A DNA stretch of 64,000 nt from Pseudomonas piscis (lineage in GTDB: Bacteria > Pseudomonadota > Gammaproteobacteria > Pseudomonadales > Pseudomonadaceae): contig NZ_WHUV01000001.1 of NCBI RefSeq assembly GCF_009380155.1, forward strand, positions 1,984,001 through 2,048,000. Direction: 5' to 3'. Every line of letters starts with the position of its first letter. Positions within the stretch are counted from its first letter, which is position 1. Positions 9,659-18,856 of the stretch are shown piece after piece. The position numbers were made by a program, and so were the translations under genes. The notes under the pieces are model-generated. The model saw only the letters and a program-made list of their open reading frames with translations, was not told where the DNA came from and did no database searches.

Positions 9659-12136
9659 ATGCGGGTCTTCGGCACGGCGCTGTGGGCGCTGCTCAGCCAT
9701 TGGCGCCAGCACCCGGTGCAGTTCTTCAGCGTGCTGACCGGACTGTGGCTGGCCACCAGCCTGCTGACCGGCGTGCTGGCGCTCAATAGCCAGGCCCGCG
9801 ACAGCTATGCCCGGGCCAGCCGCCTGATCGGCGGCGAGCCCCAGGCCAGCCTGGCCACCGCCGGCGGCGGCAGCTTTCCCCAGCAGTGGTTCGTCGACCT
9901 GCGCCGGGCCGGCTGGCCGGTCTCGCCGGTGCTCCAGGGCCGGGTGCAGCTCGAAGGACAGGACGCCGCCCTGCAGTTGATGGGCATCGAACCGGTGTCG
10001 CTGCCCAATGGCGCGGCCATTGCCGGACAGGTCCTGGACCTGCGCCAGGTCGCCGAATTCTTCAGCCCGCCGGGGCGCACCTGGGTCGCGCCGCAGACCC
10101 TGGCCAGCCTTGGCTACCATGAGGGGCAGCAGCCCCGGACCGAGGATGGCCAACGCCTGCCACCGCTCCAGGCGCGGGCGGACATGGCCCCGGGCCTGCT
10201 ATTGATGGACATCGGTTTCGCCCAGCCATTGCTGGGCCAGCCAGGCCAGCTCAGCCGCCTGCTGCTGGCCAAGGACTTCGCCGACCAGGCGCCGCCCCTG
10301 CCCACGGCGCTGGCCGGGCAACTGGTGCTGCGCCAGGGCGATGCCCAGGGCGACCTGGCGCGGTTGACCGAGAGTTTCCACCTGAACCTGGATGCCCTGG
10401 GGTTCTTGTCCTTCGTGGTGGGTTTGTTCATCGTCCACGCCGCCATCGGCCTGGCCCTGGAGCAACGCCGCGGCCTGTTGCGTACCCTGCGGGCCTGCGG
10501 GGTCAGCGCCCGACAACTGATTGCCTGCCTGGGCCTCGAACTCGCAGGCCTGGCGCTGCTGGGCGGGGTGGCGGGGGTGATCAGCGGCTACCTGCTGGCT
10601 GGCGCCTTGCTGCCCGATGTCGCTGCCAGCCTGCGCGGCCTGTATGGCGCCCAGGTGCCCGGGCAACTGAGCTTGAGCCCCTGGTGGTGGTTCAGCGGCA
10701 TTGGCCTGGCTTTGCTCGGCGCCTTGCTCGCTGGTGCCGCCAGCCTGCTGCGGGCGGCGCGCCTGCCATTGCTGGCCCTGGCCGCCCCCCAGGCCTGGCA
10801 CCAGGCCCATGCCCGTTGGCTGCGGCGCCAGGGCCGGGTGGCGATCTGCGCGGCATTGGCCGGCTTGGCCGCCTGGTACTGGGGCAACAGCCTGGCCAGT
10901 GGGTTCGTGTTGATGGCGGCGCTGTTGCTGGCCGCGGCCCTGGGCCTGCCGGTGCTGCTCAATGCCTTGCTGGGGGCCTTGCTCGGGCGCCGGCACGGGG
11001 CGTTGGGGCAATGGTTCCTGGCCGATTGCCGACAGCAGTTGCCGGCCCTGAGCCTGGCGCTGATGGCGTTGCTGCTGGCCCTGGCGGCGAACGTCGGCGC
11101 CGGCAGCATGACCGCGGGCTTTCGCCAGACCTTCGGCGACTGGCTGGAGCAGCGCCTGAGCGCCGATCTGTATATCAACCCGCGGGACGCGCAACAGGCC
11201 CGGCAACTGCAACGCTGGCTGGCCGAACAGCCCGGGGTGCAGGCGAGCCTGCCGGTGTGGCAGGTACCGTTGCAGGTCCAGGGCTGGCCGGCGGATTTGT
11301 ATGGGGTGATCGACCATCCGGCTTATCGCCAGCATTGGCCGTTGCTGGAAGCCGAGGGCGAGCGGCCCTGGGACCGGCTGGCCAGCGAGGATGGCCTGAT
11401 GCTCAGCGAGCAATTGGCCAGGCGCCTGGACCTGCGCCCGGGGGACCACCTGCCGTTGCCGGTGCCCGGCGGGCAATGGGCGCCGCGGGTGCTGGGGATC
11501 TACGCCGACTATGGCAACCCCAAGGGGCATCTGTTGGTGAACGCCGGGCACCTGTTGCAACACTGGCCAGGGCTGGCGCCGAACCGCTTCAACCTGCGCC
11601 TGGAGCCGGGCACGCGCGCAGCGCTGATCCAGACGCTGCAACAACGCTGGCAACTGGACGACAGCCGGATCGTCGACCAGGCCCGGCTCAAGGGCTGGTC
11701 GCTGCAGGTCTTCGAGCGCACCTTCGCCGCCACCGCCGCCCTCAACAGCCTGACCCTGGGGGTGTCCGCCGTGGCCTTGTTCATCAGCCTGCTGACCCAG
11801 AGCCAGAGTCGCCTGGGCCAGTTGGCGCCGCTCTGGGCCCTGGGCGTGGGCCGGCGCCAGTTGGCGCTGCTCAACCTGGGCCAGACCTGGCTGCTGGCCT
11901 TGCTGACCCTGGTCCTGGCGTTGCCCCTGGGGATCCTCCTGGCCTGGTGCCTGGATACCGTGATCAACGTCCAGGCCTTCGGCTGGCGCCTGCCGTTGCG
12001 GATATTCCCCGGGCAACTGATGCAGCTGTTGGGGCTGGCCATGCTGGCCACCTTGCTGGCCTCGGCCTGGCCGTTGCTGCGCCTGTACCGGGCGCAACCG
12101 GCAGACTTGCTACGCAGCTTCGCCCATGAAGATTGA
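9659..12136 (+). CDS. FtsX-type ABC transporter permease (AttF/AttG-like)
   Basis: An 825-residue inner-membrane protein with one N-terminal transmembrane helix, a large periplasmic domain, a first FtsX block of helices (about residues 245-480), a second periplasmic domain and a last FtsX block near the C-terminus. The duplicated FtsX architecture is typical of large single-subunit permeases. It starts directly behind the ATPase gene, and its 3' end overlaps the following lipoprotein gene by 11 bases. The three genes form one operon. Confidence 0.87.
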   Translation: MRVFGTALWALLSHWRQHPVQFFSVLTGLWLATSLLTGVLALNSQARDSYARASRLIGGEPQASLATAGGGSFPQQWFVDLRRAGWPVSPVLQGRVQLEGQDAALQLMGIEPVSLPNGAAIAGQVLDLRQVAEFFSPPGRTWVAPQTLASLGYHEGQQPRTEDGQRLPPLQARADMAPGLLLMDIGFAQPLLGQPGQLSRLLLAKDFADQAPPLPTALAGQLVLRQGDAQGDLARLTESFHLNLDALGFLSFVVGLFIVHAAIGLALEQRRGLLRTLRACGVSARQLIACLGLELAGLALLGGVAGVISGYLLAGALLPDVAASLRGLYGAQVPGQLSLSPWWWFSGIGLALLGALLAGAASLLRAARLPLLALAAPQAWHQAHARWLRRQGRVAICAALAGLAAWYWGNSLASGFVLMAALLLAAALGLPVLLNALLGALLGRRHGALGQWFLADCRQQLPALSLALMALLLALAANVGAGSMTAGFRQTFGDWLEQRLSADLYINPRDAQQARQLQRWLAEQPGVQASLPVWQVPLQVQGWPADLYGVIDHPAYRQHWPLLEAEGERPWDRLASEDGLMLSEQLARRLDLRPGDHLPLPVPGGQWAPRVLGIYADYGNPKGHLLVNAGHLLQHWPGLAPNRFNLRLEPGTRAALIQTLQQRWQLDDSRIVDQARLKGWSLQVFERTFAATAALNSLTLGVSAVALFISLLTQSQSRLGQLAPLWALGVGRRQLALLNLGQTWLLALLTLVLALPLGILLAWCLDTVINVQAFGWRLPLRIFPGQLMQLLGLAMLATLLASAWPLLRLYRAQPADLLRSFAHED

Positions 12137-13223
12137 ACGCCCGTGGCGCTGTCGGCTCCTGGCCTGGATCCTGGCGCTGCCCCTGGGACTGGCCGGCTGC
12201 GACCAGGGCGCCGAGGCGCCCCAGGGGTTCGCCGGGCTGGGTAACGAGGCGGCGCAATTCACCCCGGTGCGGCCGGGGCGGACCTTCAGCTTCCCGGCCG
12301 ATCATGGCGCCCACGATGGTTTTCGCATCGAGTGGTGGTACCTCACGGCCGACCTCAGCGATGCCCAGGGCCGGCGTTTCGGCGTGCAGTGGACGCTGTT
12401 TCGCAGCGCCTTGCGCGCCGAGCCGGAGCAGGCTGGCTGGGGCGCGCCGCTGGTCTGGCTGGGGCATGCAGCGGCCACTTCGGCCAACAGCCACCAGGCG
12501 GCCGAGCGATTCGCCCGGGGCGGCGTCGGCCAGGCCGGGGTCAGCGTGCAACCGTTTGCGGCCTGGATCGACGACTGGAGCCTGACCAGCCTCGCGCAGG
12601 CTGGCGACCCCCTGGCGCAGATGCAGGTACAGGCCCATGGGCCGGGGTTCGCCTACCGCCTGCAGTTGTCCGGCAAGGGCCCGCTGGTGCTCCAGGGGCA
12701 GGGCGGCTACAGCCGCAAGTCCGATCAGGGCCAGGCTTCCTACTACTACAGCCAGCCGTTCTTCCAGGCCTCGGGCGAATTGCAGATCGATGGCCAGCGC
12801 TACCAGGTCAGCGGCCCGGCCTGGCTCGACCGGGAGTGGAGCAGCCAGCCCCTGGCGGCCGGGCAGAGTGGTTGGGACTGGTTCTCCCTGCACCTGGACA
12901 GCGGCGAGCGGCTGATGCTGTTCCGGGTCCGCGAGGAGGCCGGCACGCCCTATGTCACCGGTACCTGGGTCGACGCCGACGGCCATGGCCAGAGCCTGGA
13001 CCGGCAGGCGATCCGCCTCACCGCGCAAGAGTATTCCGAGGTCGCTGGCAAGCGTGTGCCCACCACCTGGCGCCTGGAGATTCCCGGCAAGGGCCTGGAC
13101 ATCCAGGCGCGAGCGCTCAACCCCCAGTCGTGGATGAACCTGAGCGTGCCCTATTGGGAAGGGCCGATCGATTTCAGTGGCAGCCATGGGGGGCGAGGTT
13201 ATCTGGAGATGACCGGATACTGA
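12126..13223 (+). CDS. AttH-like lipocalin-fold lipoprotein
   Basis: A 365-residue protein with a lipoprotein signal peptide ending LGLAGC (lipobox LAGC), so it is probably anchored in the envelope. The family signature FRIEWWYLTADL and a later DREWSSQPLAAGQSGWDWF place it in the AttH/carotenoid 1,2-hydratase-like group. This family has two lipocalin-like domains and regularly accompanies AttEFG ABC transporters. It overlaps the permease gene by 11 bases. Despite the hydratase name in databases, there is no carotenoid gene nearby; a role as binding partner of the transporter is inferred. Confidence 0.85.
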   Translation: MKIERPWRCRLLAWILALPLGLAGCDQGAEAPQGFAGLGNEAAQFTPVRPGRTFSFPADHGAHDGFRIEWWYLTADLSDAQGRRFGVQWTLFRSALRAEPEQAGWGAPLVWLGHAAATSANSHQAAERFARGGVGQAGVSVQPFAAWIDDWSLTSLAQAGDPLAQMQVQAHGPGFAYRLQLSGKGPLVLQGQGGYSRKSDQGQASYYYSQPFFQASGELQIDGQRYQVSGPAWLDREWSSQPLAAGQSGWDWFSLHLDSGERLMLFRVREEAGTPYVTGTWVDADGHGQSLDRQAIRLTAQEYSEVAGKRVPTTWRLEIPGKGLDIQARALNPQSWMNLSVPYWEGPIDFSGSHGGRGYLEMTGY

Positions 13224-13505
13224 GATGGCCATTGGCGAATTTCAGTGACAGGGGTGTGAAACGTCCTGATCGTGTATGGGACATTTCCTCTATGCAGTTT
13301 TATTCAGAATCAGTCCTCGGACTTTCCTGAGCAGTTGCACTAGAATGCGTACCGTTCGCCCGGTGCAAGGGCTCTTTACCGGTGCAAGGATTGCCAAGGC
13401 CAGAGCACTGGGCGAACACTTCCTCCCCATCGCGTCCCGCGAGCTGCTTGCTGCCAACCCACTTCTCGATCCTCGCCAATGGCGCTGGTGTCTTGTGCCT
13501 GGCGC

Positions 13506-13892
13506 TCAGAGCATGAGCGGGTGCAGCGCCACATCGCTGGAATCGATCTCGACCCACCGTGGGCACACTCCGGGATCGCCGCGTACCTCCAGCAGGACGA
13601 TGGACTGGCCGATAGCCAGGGCGGCCGCACCATCCTCATCCACCCCCAGCAATTGCCCGCAAACCCGCAAGCCCTCGGTGCTCCAGCCCAGGCCGGGTTG
13701 CTGGCGCGAGGTCGCGTGCAGGTTGCGCCCGCACTCGAACACATCGTCCAGGCTGATTTCCACTTCGTGCACGCTGGCCAGCACCGGGGGCGGCCCTGGC
13801 CAGCGCCCGCGGCCTTCGCCCAGGGCGCAGTTGAAGCCGACCCACAGGCCGCCGGGCATATGCGGGTACAAGGCGGTGAGGGTGATACGCAT
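13506..13892 (-). CDS. Conserved hypothetical protein, 128 aa
   Basis: I do not recognise the family. The protein begins MRITLTALYPHMPGGLWVGF and ends DSSDVALHPLML. It has no signal peptide or membrane segment. The sequence is plausible as a folded domain (mixed hydrophobic and acidic residues). A longer open stretch upstream is Arg/Pro/Ser-rich and looks non-coding, so the start at 13892 is preferred. It is divergent from the small membrane protein at 14035. The 282 bases between it and the AttH-like gene show no clear feature apart from a possible -10 box (TAGAAT near 13339). Confidence 0.6.
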   Translation of the reverse strand: MRITLTALYPHMPGGLWVGFNCALGEGRGRWPGPPPVLASVHEVEISLDDVFECGRNLHATSRQQPGLGWSTEGLRVCGQLLGVDEDGAAALAIGQSIVLLEVRGDPGVCPRWVEIDSSDVALHPLML

Positions 13893-14034
13893 GGGCAGGG
13901 TTTCCGTCGCTCGGCAGATGACTGGCGCCAAGGCTGCCGCAGCCGGGTCAGGCTGGCAAGCCGAGCGATGGTTTTGCTTGCGCGGGCCAGGCCTGTTCAA
14001 CAGAATGCGCCCCTTGCCCGAGCCCACGAGGGCC

Positions 14035-14424
14035 ATGGACGCTATTGGAGATCTGGGATTGATCTGGTTACAACGTTTGTTGATGTCGATCGGTGTGCTG
14101 GCGCTGGTGCTGCTTGGCCTGGTGCTGGCCAAGATGGAGTTCGCCCGGACGCCGCCCCTGCCCCTGGCCAACCACCCTGGGGCCCAATGGCAGGGCGCCG
14201 CCGATGGCGGTTACTTCGTCGAGATCACCCGCGCCGAGCCGCCGCTGTTCTTCGTCCAGGTGCGTCATGCCAGCGGCGATCTGTGGGATGAAGGCTGGGT
14301 GCGCTACGAAGATGGCGACGGCGGCCCGCTGACCGCCGACAAGGTGCTGGCTTTTGATGGCGATGCGGTGATCTACCTGCAACAGCGCAAGGTCCTGGCC
14401 TCGCAGAAGTCCATCGCCCGCTAG
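14035..14424 (+). CDS. Small membrane-anchored hypothetical protein
   Basis: A 129-residue protein starting MDAIGDLGLIWLQRL, with one hydrophobic helix (SIGVLALVLLGLVLAKM) near the N-terminus and a soluble rest. Family not recognised. An alternative start is the internal ATG near 14083, just before that helix. Its stop TAG shares the tetranucleotide CTAG with the stop of the convergent FAD oxidase gene, so the two genes overlap by four bases. Confidence 0.6.
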   Translation: MDAIGDLGLIWLQRLLMSIGVLALVLLGLVLAKMEFARTPPLPLANHPGAQWQGAADGGYFVEITRAEPPLFFVQVRHASGDLWDEGWVRYEDGDGGPLTADKVLAFDGDAVIYLQQRKVLASQKSIAR

Positions 14425-15842
14425 CGCTCCGAGGGTTTTGGGCCCGGGCGCTGGGGGGCGTAGGCATCCCACAGCTTGTTGCGGAACTTGTTGTGCGGAT
14501 CGACCCGCGCCTTGAGGGCGAAGAACTCGTTGGCCCGGGGATAGGCCGCGTGGAACTGCTCAGGCGTGGCCAGGATCTGGTAGGGCAGGTAGTAGCTGCC
14601 GCCGTGGCGGATGGCGCTGTCCACCAGGGACCGGGTCCACTGGCGCACCTCATCGCGGGCGGCCGGGCGGGTGTCTTGCTGGTAGTACAACACCAGGGCG
14701 AACACGTCGGTCCGGGCCCAGGCCAGCAGCGTGCCGGGATCGGCCTTGGCGTGGCGGATGGACAGGTTGATCACATTGACCTTGTGCTTGCGCAGGGTCT
14801 CGCCCATGTCCTCGACGAAGCCTTGCAACTGCCCGGGGGGCACGAAGTACTCCTGCAACACGTAGGTGCGCCTGGTCCGGGATGCCGGCTCCAGCTCACG
14901 CACGTCGAGGCTGGCCTCGTAGTTGCGCCAGACCACCTGCTGGCGCTTGAACACCAGCGGGTCGATCACCTCTTCGCGGATCGACTTGCCCATGGGCCAT
15001 TGGCTCACCACCTTCATGGCCCGGCGTTCCTTCCAGTAGTTGCGGTCCAGGGGCGTGAGGCGTTCCTCGACCGTCACCGGCAGCTCGGTCTGGCTGTAGG
15101 ACACCGCGCGCAGGTGCTGGTACTGGTTGGGGTAGAGCACGGCGTTGTGCAGGATCACCTTGGGATCATTGGCGATGTGCTGGAAGAAATAGTCGTTGTA
15201 GCGCTCCAGGGGCATTTCTTCGAAGGTCCGCAGCAGGCGCACGTTGTCGCTCAACTGCAAGGTGGCTTCGGCTATCACTCCCAGGCCGCCGTAGCCGCCG
15301 ATGGCGCCATAGAACAATTCGGCATTGTTTTGCGGGCTGGCCTCGATCACCTGGCCGTCGGCCAGCACCAGCTTGATCGACTTCACCGAGCCCACCAGTG
15401 GCCCGTAGCCGATGTAGCGGCCATGGGCGTTGACGCTCAGGGCGCCGCCGACGGTGAAGTTGGCGTAGCTCTGCATGATGCTCACGGACAGATCGTAAGG
15501 GTCGATGAAGGTTTGCAGGGCGCGCCAGGTGATACCGGCCTGGACCGTGATTTCCTTGCGCTCGCCGGAGAACTCCAGGACCTGGTCGAAGCGCCGCATG
15601 TCGATCTGCAGCGCGTGCTCGGTGGCGGTTTGCCCGCCCATGCTGTAGCGGCCGCCGCCGATGGCGATGGGCCCGGGGTGGTCGGCCACCAGCTGGACGA
15701 TCTGCTCCAGGCGAGTGGGCTGCGCCACCTGGTCGACCACGATGGGATTGAGCTGGGTGATGTCGTTGACGATTTGTTCGCCGTGGCTGGCCGAGGCCAG
15801 GCCCAGTGCGGCGCAGAACAGCAGGCCGGTGCTGAATTTCAT
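14421..15842 (-). CDS. Secreted FAD-binding oxidase (ALO/VAO type)
   Basis: A 473-residue protein with a signal peptide (MKFSTGLLFCAALGLASASHG). The FAD-binding PCMH domain shows IAIGGGRYSMGGQ, where the pyrophosphate loop lies, and TVGGALSVNAHGRYIGYG further on. The C-terminal half resembles D-arabinono-1,4-lactone oxidase. Such enzymes use oxygen or a carrier to oxidise sugar lactones or alcohols. The signal peptide points to export, which is less common for this family. Substrate unknown. It is followed upstream on the same strand by hglS, with an 89-base gap. Confidence 0.75.
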   Translation of the reverse strand: MKFSTGLLFCAALGLASASHGEQIVNDITQLNPIVVDQVAQPTRLEQIVQLVADHPGPIAIGGGRYSMGGQTATEHALQIDMRRFDQVLEFSGERKEITVQAGITWRALQTFIDPYDLSVSIMQSYANFTVGGALSVNAHGRYIGYGPLVGSVKSIKLVLADGQVIEASPQNNAELFYGAIGGYGGLGVIAEATLQLSDNVRLLRTFEEMPLERYNDYFFQHIANDPKVILHNAVLYPNQYQHLRAVSYSQTELPVTVEERLTPLDRNYWKERRAMKVVSQWPMGKSIREEVIDPLVFKRQQVVWRNYEASLDVRELEPASRTRRTYVLQEYFVPPGQLQGFVEDMGETLRKHKVNVINLSIRHAKADPGTLLAWARTDVFALVLYYQQDTRPAARDEVRQWTRSLVDSAIRHGGSYYLPYQILATPEQFHAAYPRANEFFALKARVDPHNKFRNKLWDAYAPQRPGPKPSER

Positions 15843-15931
15843 GGAACCATCCCTGGAAGACGCCACCGGCAGGTGGCGCAAATGGCGGCAGGATAGCCTT
15901 GCCGCCATTTCCCGGCCATGGATTCTTGCGC

Positions 15932-17326
15932 TTACAGGGCGGGCAGGCCCAAAGCTTCGGCGCACTGCTCCAGGGAGCGCCGCTGGGTCTGGGCGTACAG
16001 CTGCAACTCATCGAGGGTCGACCGGCCCAGGGCCGTTTCGAATACCTGGCGGTTGGAGTGCCCGGCGTAATGGCTCTGGCTGTCGTCGCCGAGGTTGGAC
16101 TGGAAGATCCCGGCGGCGCTGACCGGCAAAAAGTCTTCGTACACCAGGGGCTCGCAGCCCAGGTGCCCGGCGGCCAGCAACGCTTGCACCGTGGTAGGGC
16201 GACCGGGCTCGGTGCGGGCGGCGAGCCCGGCTTCGCTGGCGAAATAACGGAAATAGGCCAGGCCCTGCTGGCGCATGGCGTCGTGGCTGTCGGGAAACTC
16301 GGCGAAGTGCTGCTGCATCAGCTGGTTGTAGCGCTGGGCATTGGCTTCGCTGGGGAAGTCACCGAGCTCATCGCGGGCCGCGTTCAGCAAGCGGTCGTAG
16401 AGCATGCGGCCCTTGGGCGTGAGGGCCGCGCCACGCTGTTCGATCTCGCCGAAGCGGGCGCTGTGGCTGCCCTGGTTGTGCGCCTGGTCGGTGAAGGCGA
16501 CGCTTTCCTCCAGGGCCTTGAAGCTGGTCTGGCGCAGCAGGATCGGGCAATCGCGGCGCGGCGGGCCCTCGATCACCGCCTTGGGGGTGATGCCATGCGC
16601 GGGCATCAATCGCTGTACTTCGTCGATGTCCAGGGTGCGCGGGGTCAGGTGGTTGATATGCGGGCCCTTGAACGCCACCACGTCGGCGATCAGCCGGTGC
16701 TGGGCGCTGAGGTTGGCGTACTGGGCGGCGCTGACCGTGGCGTGGTGGTGCCAGCGGAAGGTCTCCAGGGCTTGCTGGATGAAGTCCTCGGCGGCGTCGG
16801 CGGCCAGGCCGCCCTGGTCCTCGGCCTGATGGATCAGCTCCAGCACCCGGGGGGTGAAGATCGCGCGCCGCGCCAGCACCTGCTCGGCGAATGCGCGCAG
16901 GTCGGGGTTGTCGATCAGCTCCAGGCGCAGCAGCGAGGTGAAGACCCGGAACGGGCTGACCTGCAGGGCCTGTTCATGCACCGCGCGAAACGCCGTGGAA
17001 TGCACCGGTACCCCGGCGGGGGTGAGGTCGTAGTAGCCCACCGGCTGCATGCCCATCACGGCGAACAGCCGGGCCAGGGTCGCCAGTTCGGCGGCGGTGC
17101 CGACGCGGATCGCGCCATGGCGCTCCAGGTCCAGGCGCTGCAACTCGCCGGTGTGTCGCAGATGCCGGGCAATGGCCGGTTGTTGCTCCAGCACCTGGGC
17201 GTTGACCTGGGCCACCAGTTGCATCAGGTCGCCATACAGCGGCACTTCCTCACGGTACATATCCGACATGGCCCGGGAAAATCCCTGGCGGATCAGGTCA
17301 GGACTGACGAAGCGCTGGTTGCTCAT
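15932..17326 (-). CDS. hglS: 2-oxoadipate dioxygenase/decarboxylase HglS (YdcJ, DUF1338)
   Basis: HglS converts 2-oxoadipate to D-2-hydroxyglutarate in bacterial D-lysine catabolism. The 464-residue length is typical for the Pseudomonas enzyme. The DUF1338 metal-site regions are visible: FRWHHHATVSAAQY, KGPHINHLTPRTLDID and ARFGEIEQRG, which supply the two histidines and one glutamate. ATG 17326 is preferred; a TTG two codons upstream is in frame. No other lysine gene is nearby, so the enzyme is encoded alone. The adjacent secreted FAD oxidase belongs to a different family than D-2-hydroxyglutarate dehydrogenase. Confidence 0.88.
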   Translation of the reverse strand: MSNQRFVSPDLIRQGFSRAMSDMYREEVPLYGDLMQLVAQVNAQVLEQQPAIARHLRHTGELQRLDLERHGAIRVGTAAELATLARLFAVMGMQPVGYYDLTPAGVPVHSTAFRAVHEQALQVSPFRVFTSLLRLELIDNPDLRAFAEQVLARRAIFTPRVLELIHQAEDQGGLAADAAEDFIQQALETFRWHHHATVSAAQYANLSAQHRLIADVVAFKGPHINHLTPRTLDIDEVQRLMPAHGITPKAVIEGPPRRDCPILLRQTSFKALEESVAFTDQAHNQGSHSARFGEIEQRGAALTPKGRMLYDRLLNAARDELGDFPSEANAQRYNQLMQQHFAEFPDSHDAMRQQGLAYFRYFASEAGLAARTEPGRPTTVQALLAAGHLGCEPLVYEDFLPVSAAGIFQSNLGDDSQSHYAGHSNRQVFETALGRSTLDELQLYAQTQRRSLEQCAEALGLPAL

Positions 17327-17709
17327 GGACAAGGTTCCCGTGGCTGTGGATCGAGGCGTGGGTGGAGCGGGTCGGTCTCGATTCTGCGCAGCGCCGCCAG
17401 GGCTGACAAACGAAAGTTCCTCTGAACTTCATTCTGCAAACGAATGCATGGCACCCGCTCCGGGCGTTGGCAGCGAGTGAGTACAAGGGCGCACCGTGAC
17501 CAGGGAAATGGTTATCGAGCGCGGCGCGGTTATAGCCAAATATTCCCGAAACCTCGCGCCGAGACTGGTAAAACAGGGCCTGTGTCATGCTGGCGTTTTG
17601 TGCCCATGTCGCTCGATGCCCCTGGCTCGATGCTCATCCGCTCGCTGTATCTTTCCCATGGCTGGACGGAGGCGACTTGGTCCCTGCGCAGTGCACCAGA
17701 GGAAAGGGA
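17327..17709. other. 383-base intergenic region, hglS / cyclase promoters
   Basis: No gene is supported here. The divergent genes hglS and the GGDEF protein start at its two ends. It holds a short palindrome at 17414-17429 and two related words (ACAAACGAAAG and GCAAACGAATG) around it, at a distance fitting an operator for hglS. The rest shows nothing clear. Confidence 0.5.
17414..17429. promoter_or_regulatory. Palindrome upstream of hglS
   Basis: AAGTTC-CTCT-GAACTT: perfect 6-base arms with a 4-base spacer, 88 bases before the hglS start. A regulator site is possible; no regulator gene is adjacent. Confidence 0.35.
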
Positions 17710-18750
17710 TTGTCACTGGCCAGGAGGCTCTACCGCTCGCGCACCTTGGGCCTGGCCCTGGGGTTCTTCTGCGTGTTCGAGGGCATGGCGCCGCTGCATC
17801 CCGCGCCTTGGGTGTGGGGCTTCATGTTGTTCAACGCCTTCGCCTGGCCACACCTGGCCTACCAGTGGGCGCGCCTGGCCCGGCAGCCGTTTCGCGCCGA
17901 GTACCGCAATTTGCTGGTGGATTCGCTGCTGGGCGGTTTCTGGGTCGCGGCCATGCAGTTCAACCCGCTGCCGCTGGCCACCACCCTGGGCATGATGGCC
18001 ATGAACAATATCGCCATGGGCGGGGTGCGGTTCTTTCTCGCTGGCTGCGTGGCCCAACTGTTGGGGATCGGCCTGGGCCTGGGGATCTTCGGTTTCGCCT
18101 TCAGTGCCCGGACCACGCCCGAGCAGCTGTATGCCTGCCTGCCGATGCTGACCCTGTACCCGTTGGTCCTGGGGTACATCTGCTACCAGCAGGCGGTGAC
18201 CCTGGCCCGGCACAAGCGCGAGCTATTGGCCTTGAGCCGCACCGACAGCCTGACCGGATTGCTCAACCACGGCGCCTGGAAGGACCAGCTGGAAATCGAG
18301 TTCCAGCGCTGCAAGCGCCAGGACCATGGCGGCGCCATCGCCCTGATCGATATCGATCACTTCAAGGCCATCAACGATACCTACGGCCATGTGGCCGGCG
18401 ACGTGGTGCTGCGCCAGTTGAGCAAGCTGCTGCGCCAGAACCTGCGCAGCAGCGACCAGGCCGGCCGCTATGGTGGCGACGAGTTCTGCGTGATCCTGCC
18501 GGACGTTCCCCTGGAGCATGCCGCCGAGCTCATGGAAGCCCTGCGCGGGCGTTTCGGCGCCCTGGGCTACGAGCAGACCCCGGCCTTGCAGGTCAGCCTG
18601 AGCATCGGCCTGGCCGCCTTCGACCCCCGGCATGAGGAGGCCATGGGCTGGCTCAACGACGCCGACCAGGCGCTGTATGCGGCCAAGACTTGCGGGCGCG
18701 ACAACGTCAGTTGCCATCCGCCACAACGGCACCTGCTCAACTCCCTGTAG
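17710..18750 (+). CDS. MASE2-GGDEF diguanylate cyclase
   Basis: An inner-membrane enzyme expected to make cyclic di-GMP from two GTP. The N-terminal 170 residues hold several transmembrane helices of the MASE2 type (RRLYRSRTLGLALGFFCV...). The catalytic domain follows with DIDHFKAINDTYGH and the active-site loop YGGDEF. The inhibitory I-site RSSD stands five residues before GGDEF, so product feedback is likely. I chose TTG 17710 because AGAGG (17698-17702) precedes it at good spacing and MASE2 proteins begin near this RRLYR motif; an upstream ATG at 17587 adds about 41 non-conserved-looking residues. The stop TAG lies inside a REP repeat. Confidence 0.85.
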   Translation: MSLARRLYRSRTLGLALGFFCVFEGMAPLHPAPWVWGFMLFNAFAWPHLAYQWARLARQPFRAEYRNLLVDSLLGGFWVAAMQFNPLPLATTLGMMAMNNIAMGGVRFFLAGCVAQLLGIGLGLGIFGFAFSARTTPEQLYACLPMLTLYPLVLGYICYQQAVTLARHKRELLALSRTDSLTGLLNHGAWKDQLEIEFQRCKRQDHGGAIALIDIDHFKAINDTYGHVAGDVVLRQLSKLLRQNLRSSDQAGRYGGDEFCVILPDVPLEHAAELMEALRGRFGALGYEQTPALQVSLSIGLAAFDPRHEEAMGWLNDADQALYAAKTCGRDNVSCHPPQRHLLNSL

Positions 18751-18850
18751 CCGCTATCGAGCCTGCGCAGCTGCGCCCAGGCCCGCAGGGCCTTGCGGCG
18801 ATGGGTGCTGCGCTCACGTTTTGCGTCCGCTGCGCGGCTTGCGGCTGCAT
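18748..18850. repeat. REP-type repeat, composite
   Basis: Begins TAGCCGCTATCGAGCCTGCG, sharing TAG with the stop codon of the cyclase gene. The second half (GCGCTCACGTTTTGCGTCCG) is nearly identical to the repeat at 25974-26048. Confidence 0.75.
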
Positions 18851-18856
18851 GAGGCG

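Noticed and set aside
13224..13505. A possible small gene or RNA near the TAGAAT box at about 13339
   Set aside because: Short frames exist but have no ribosome-binding site or recognisable product, and no RNA family motif was seen.
13276..14034. A possible long N-terminal extension of the small membrane protein
   Set aside because: The extension lies opposite a better minus-strand gene and reads as Arg/Pro/Ser-rich non-coding sequence.
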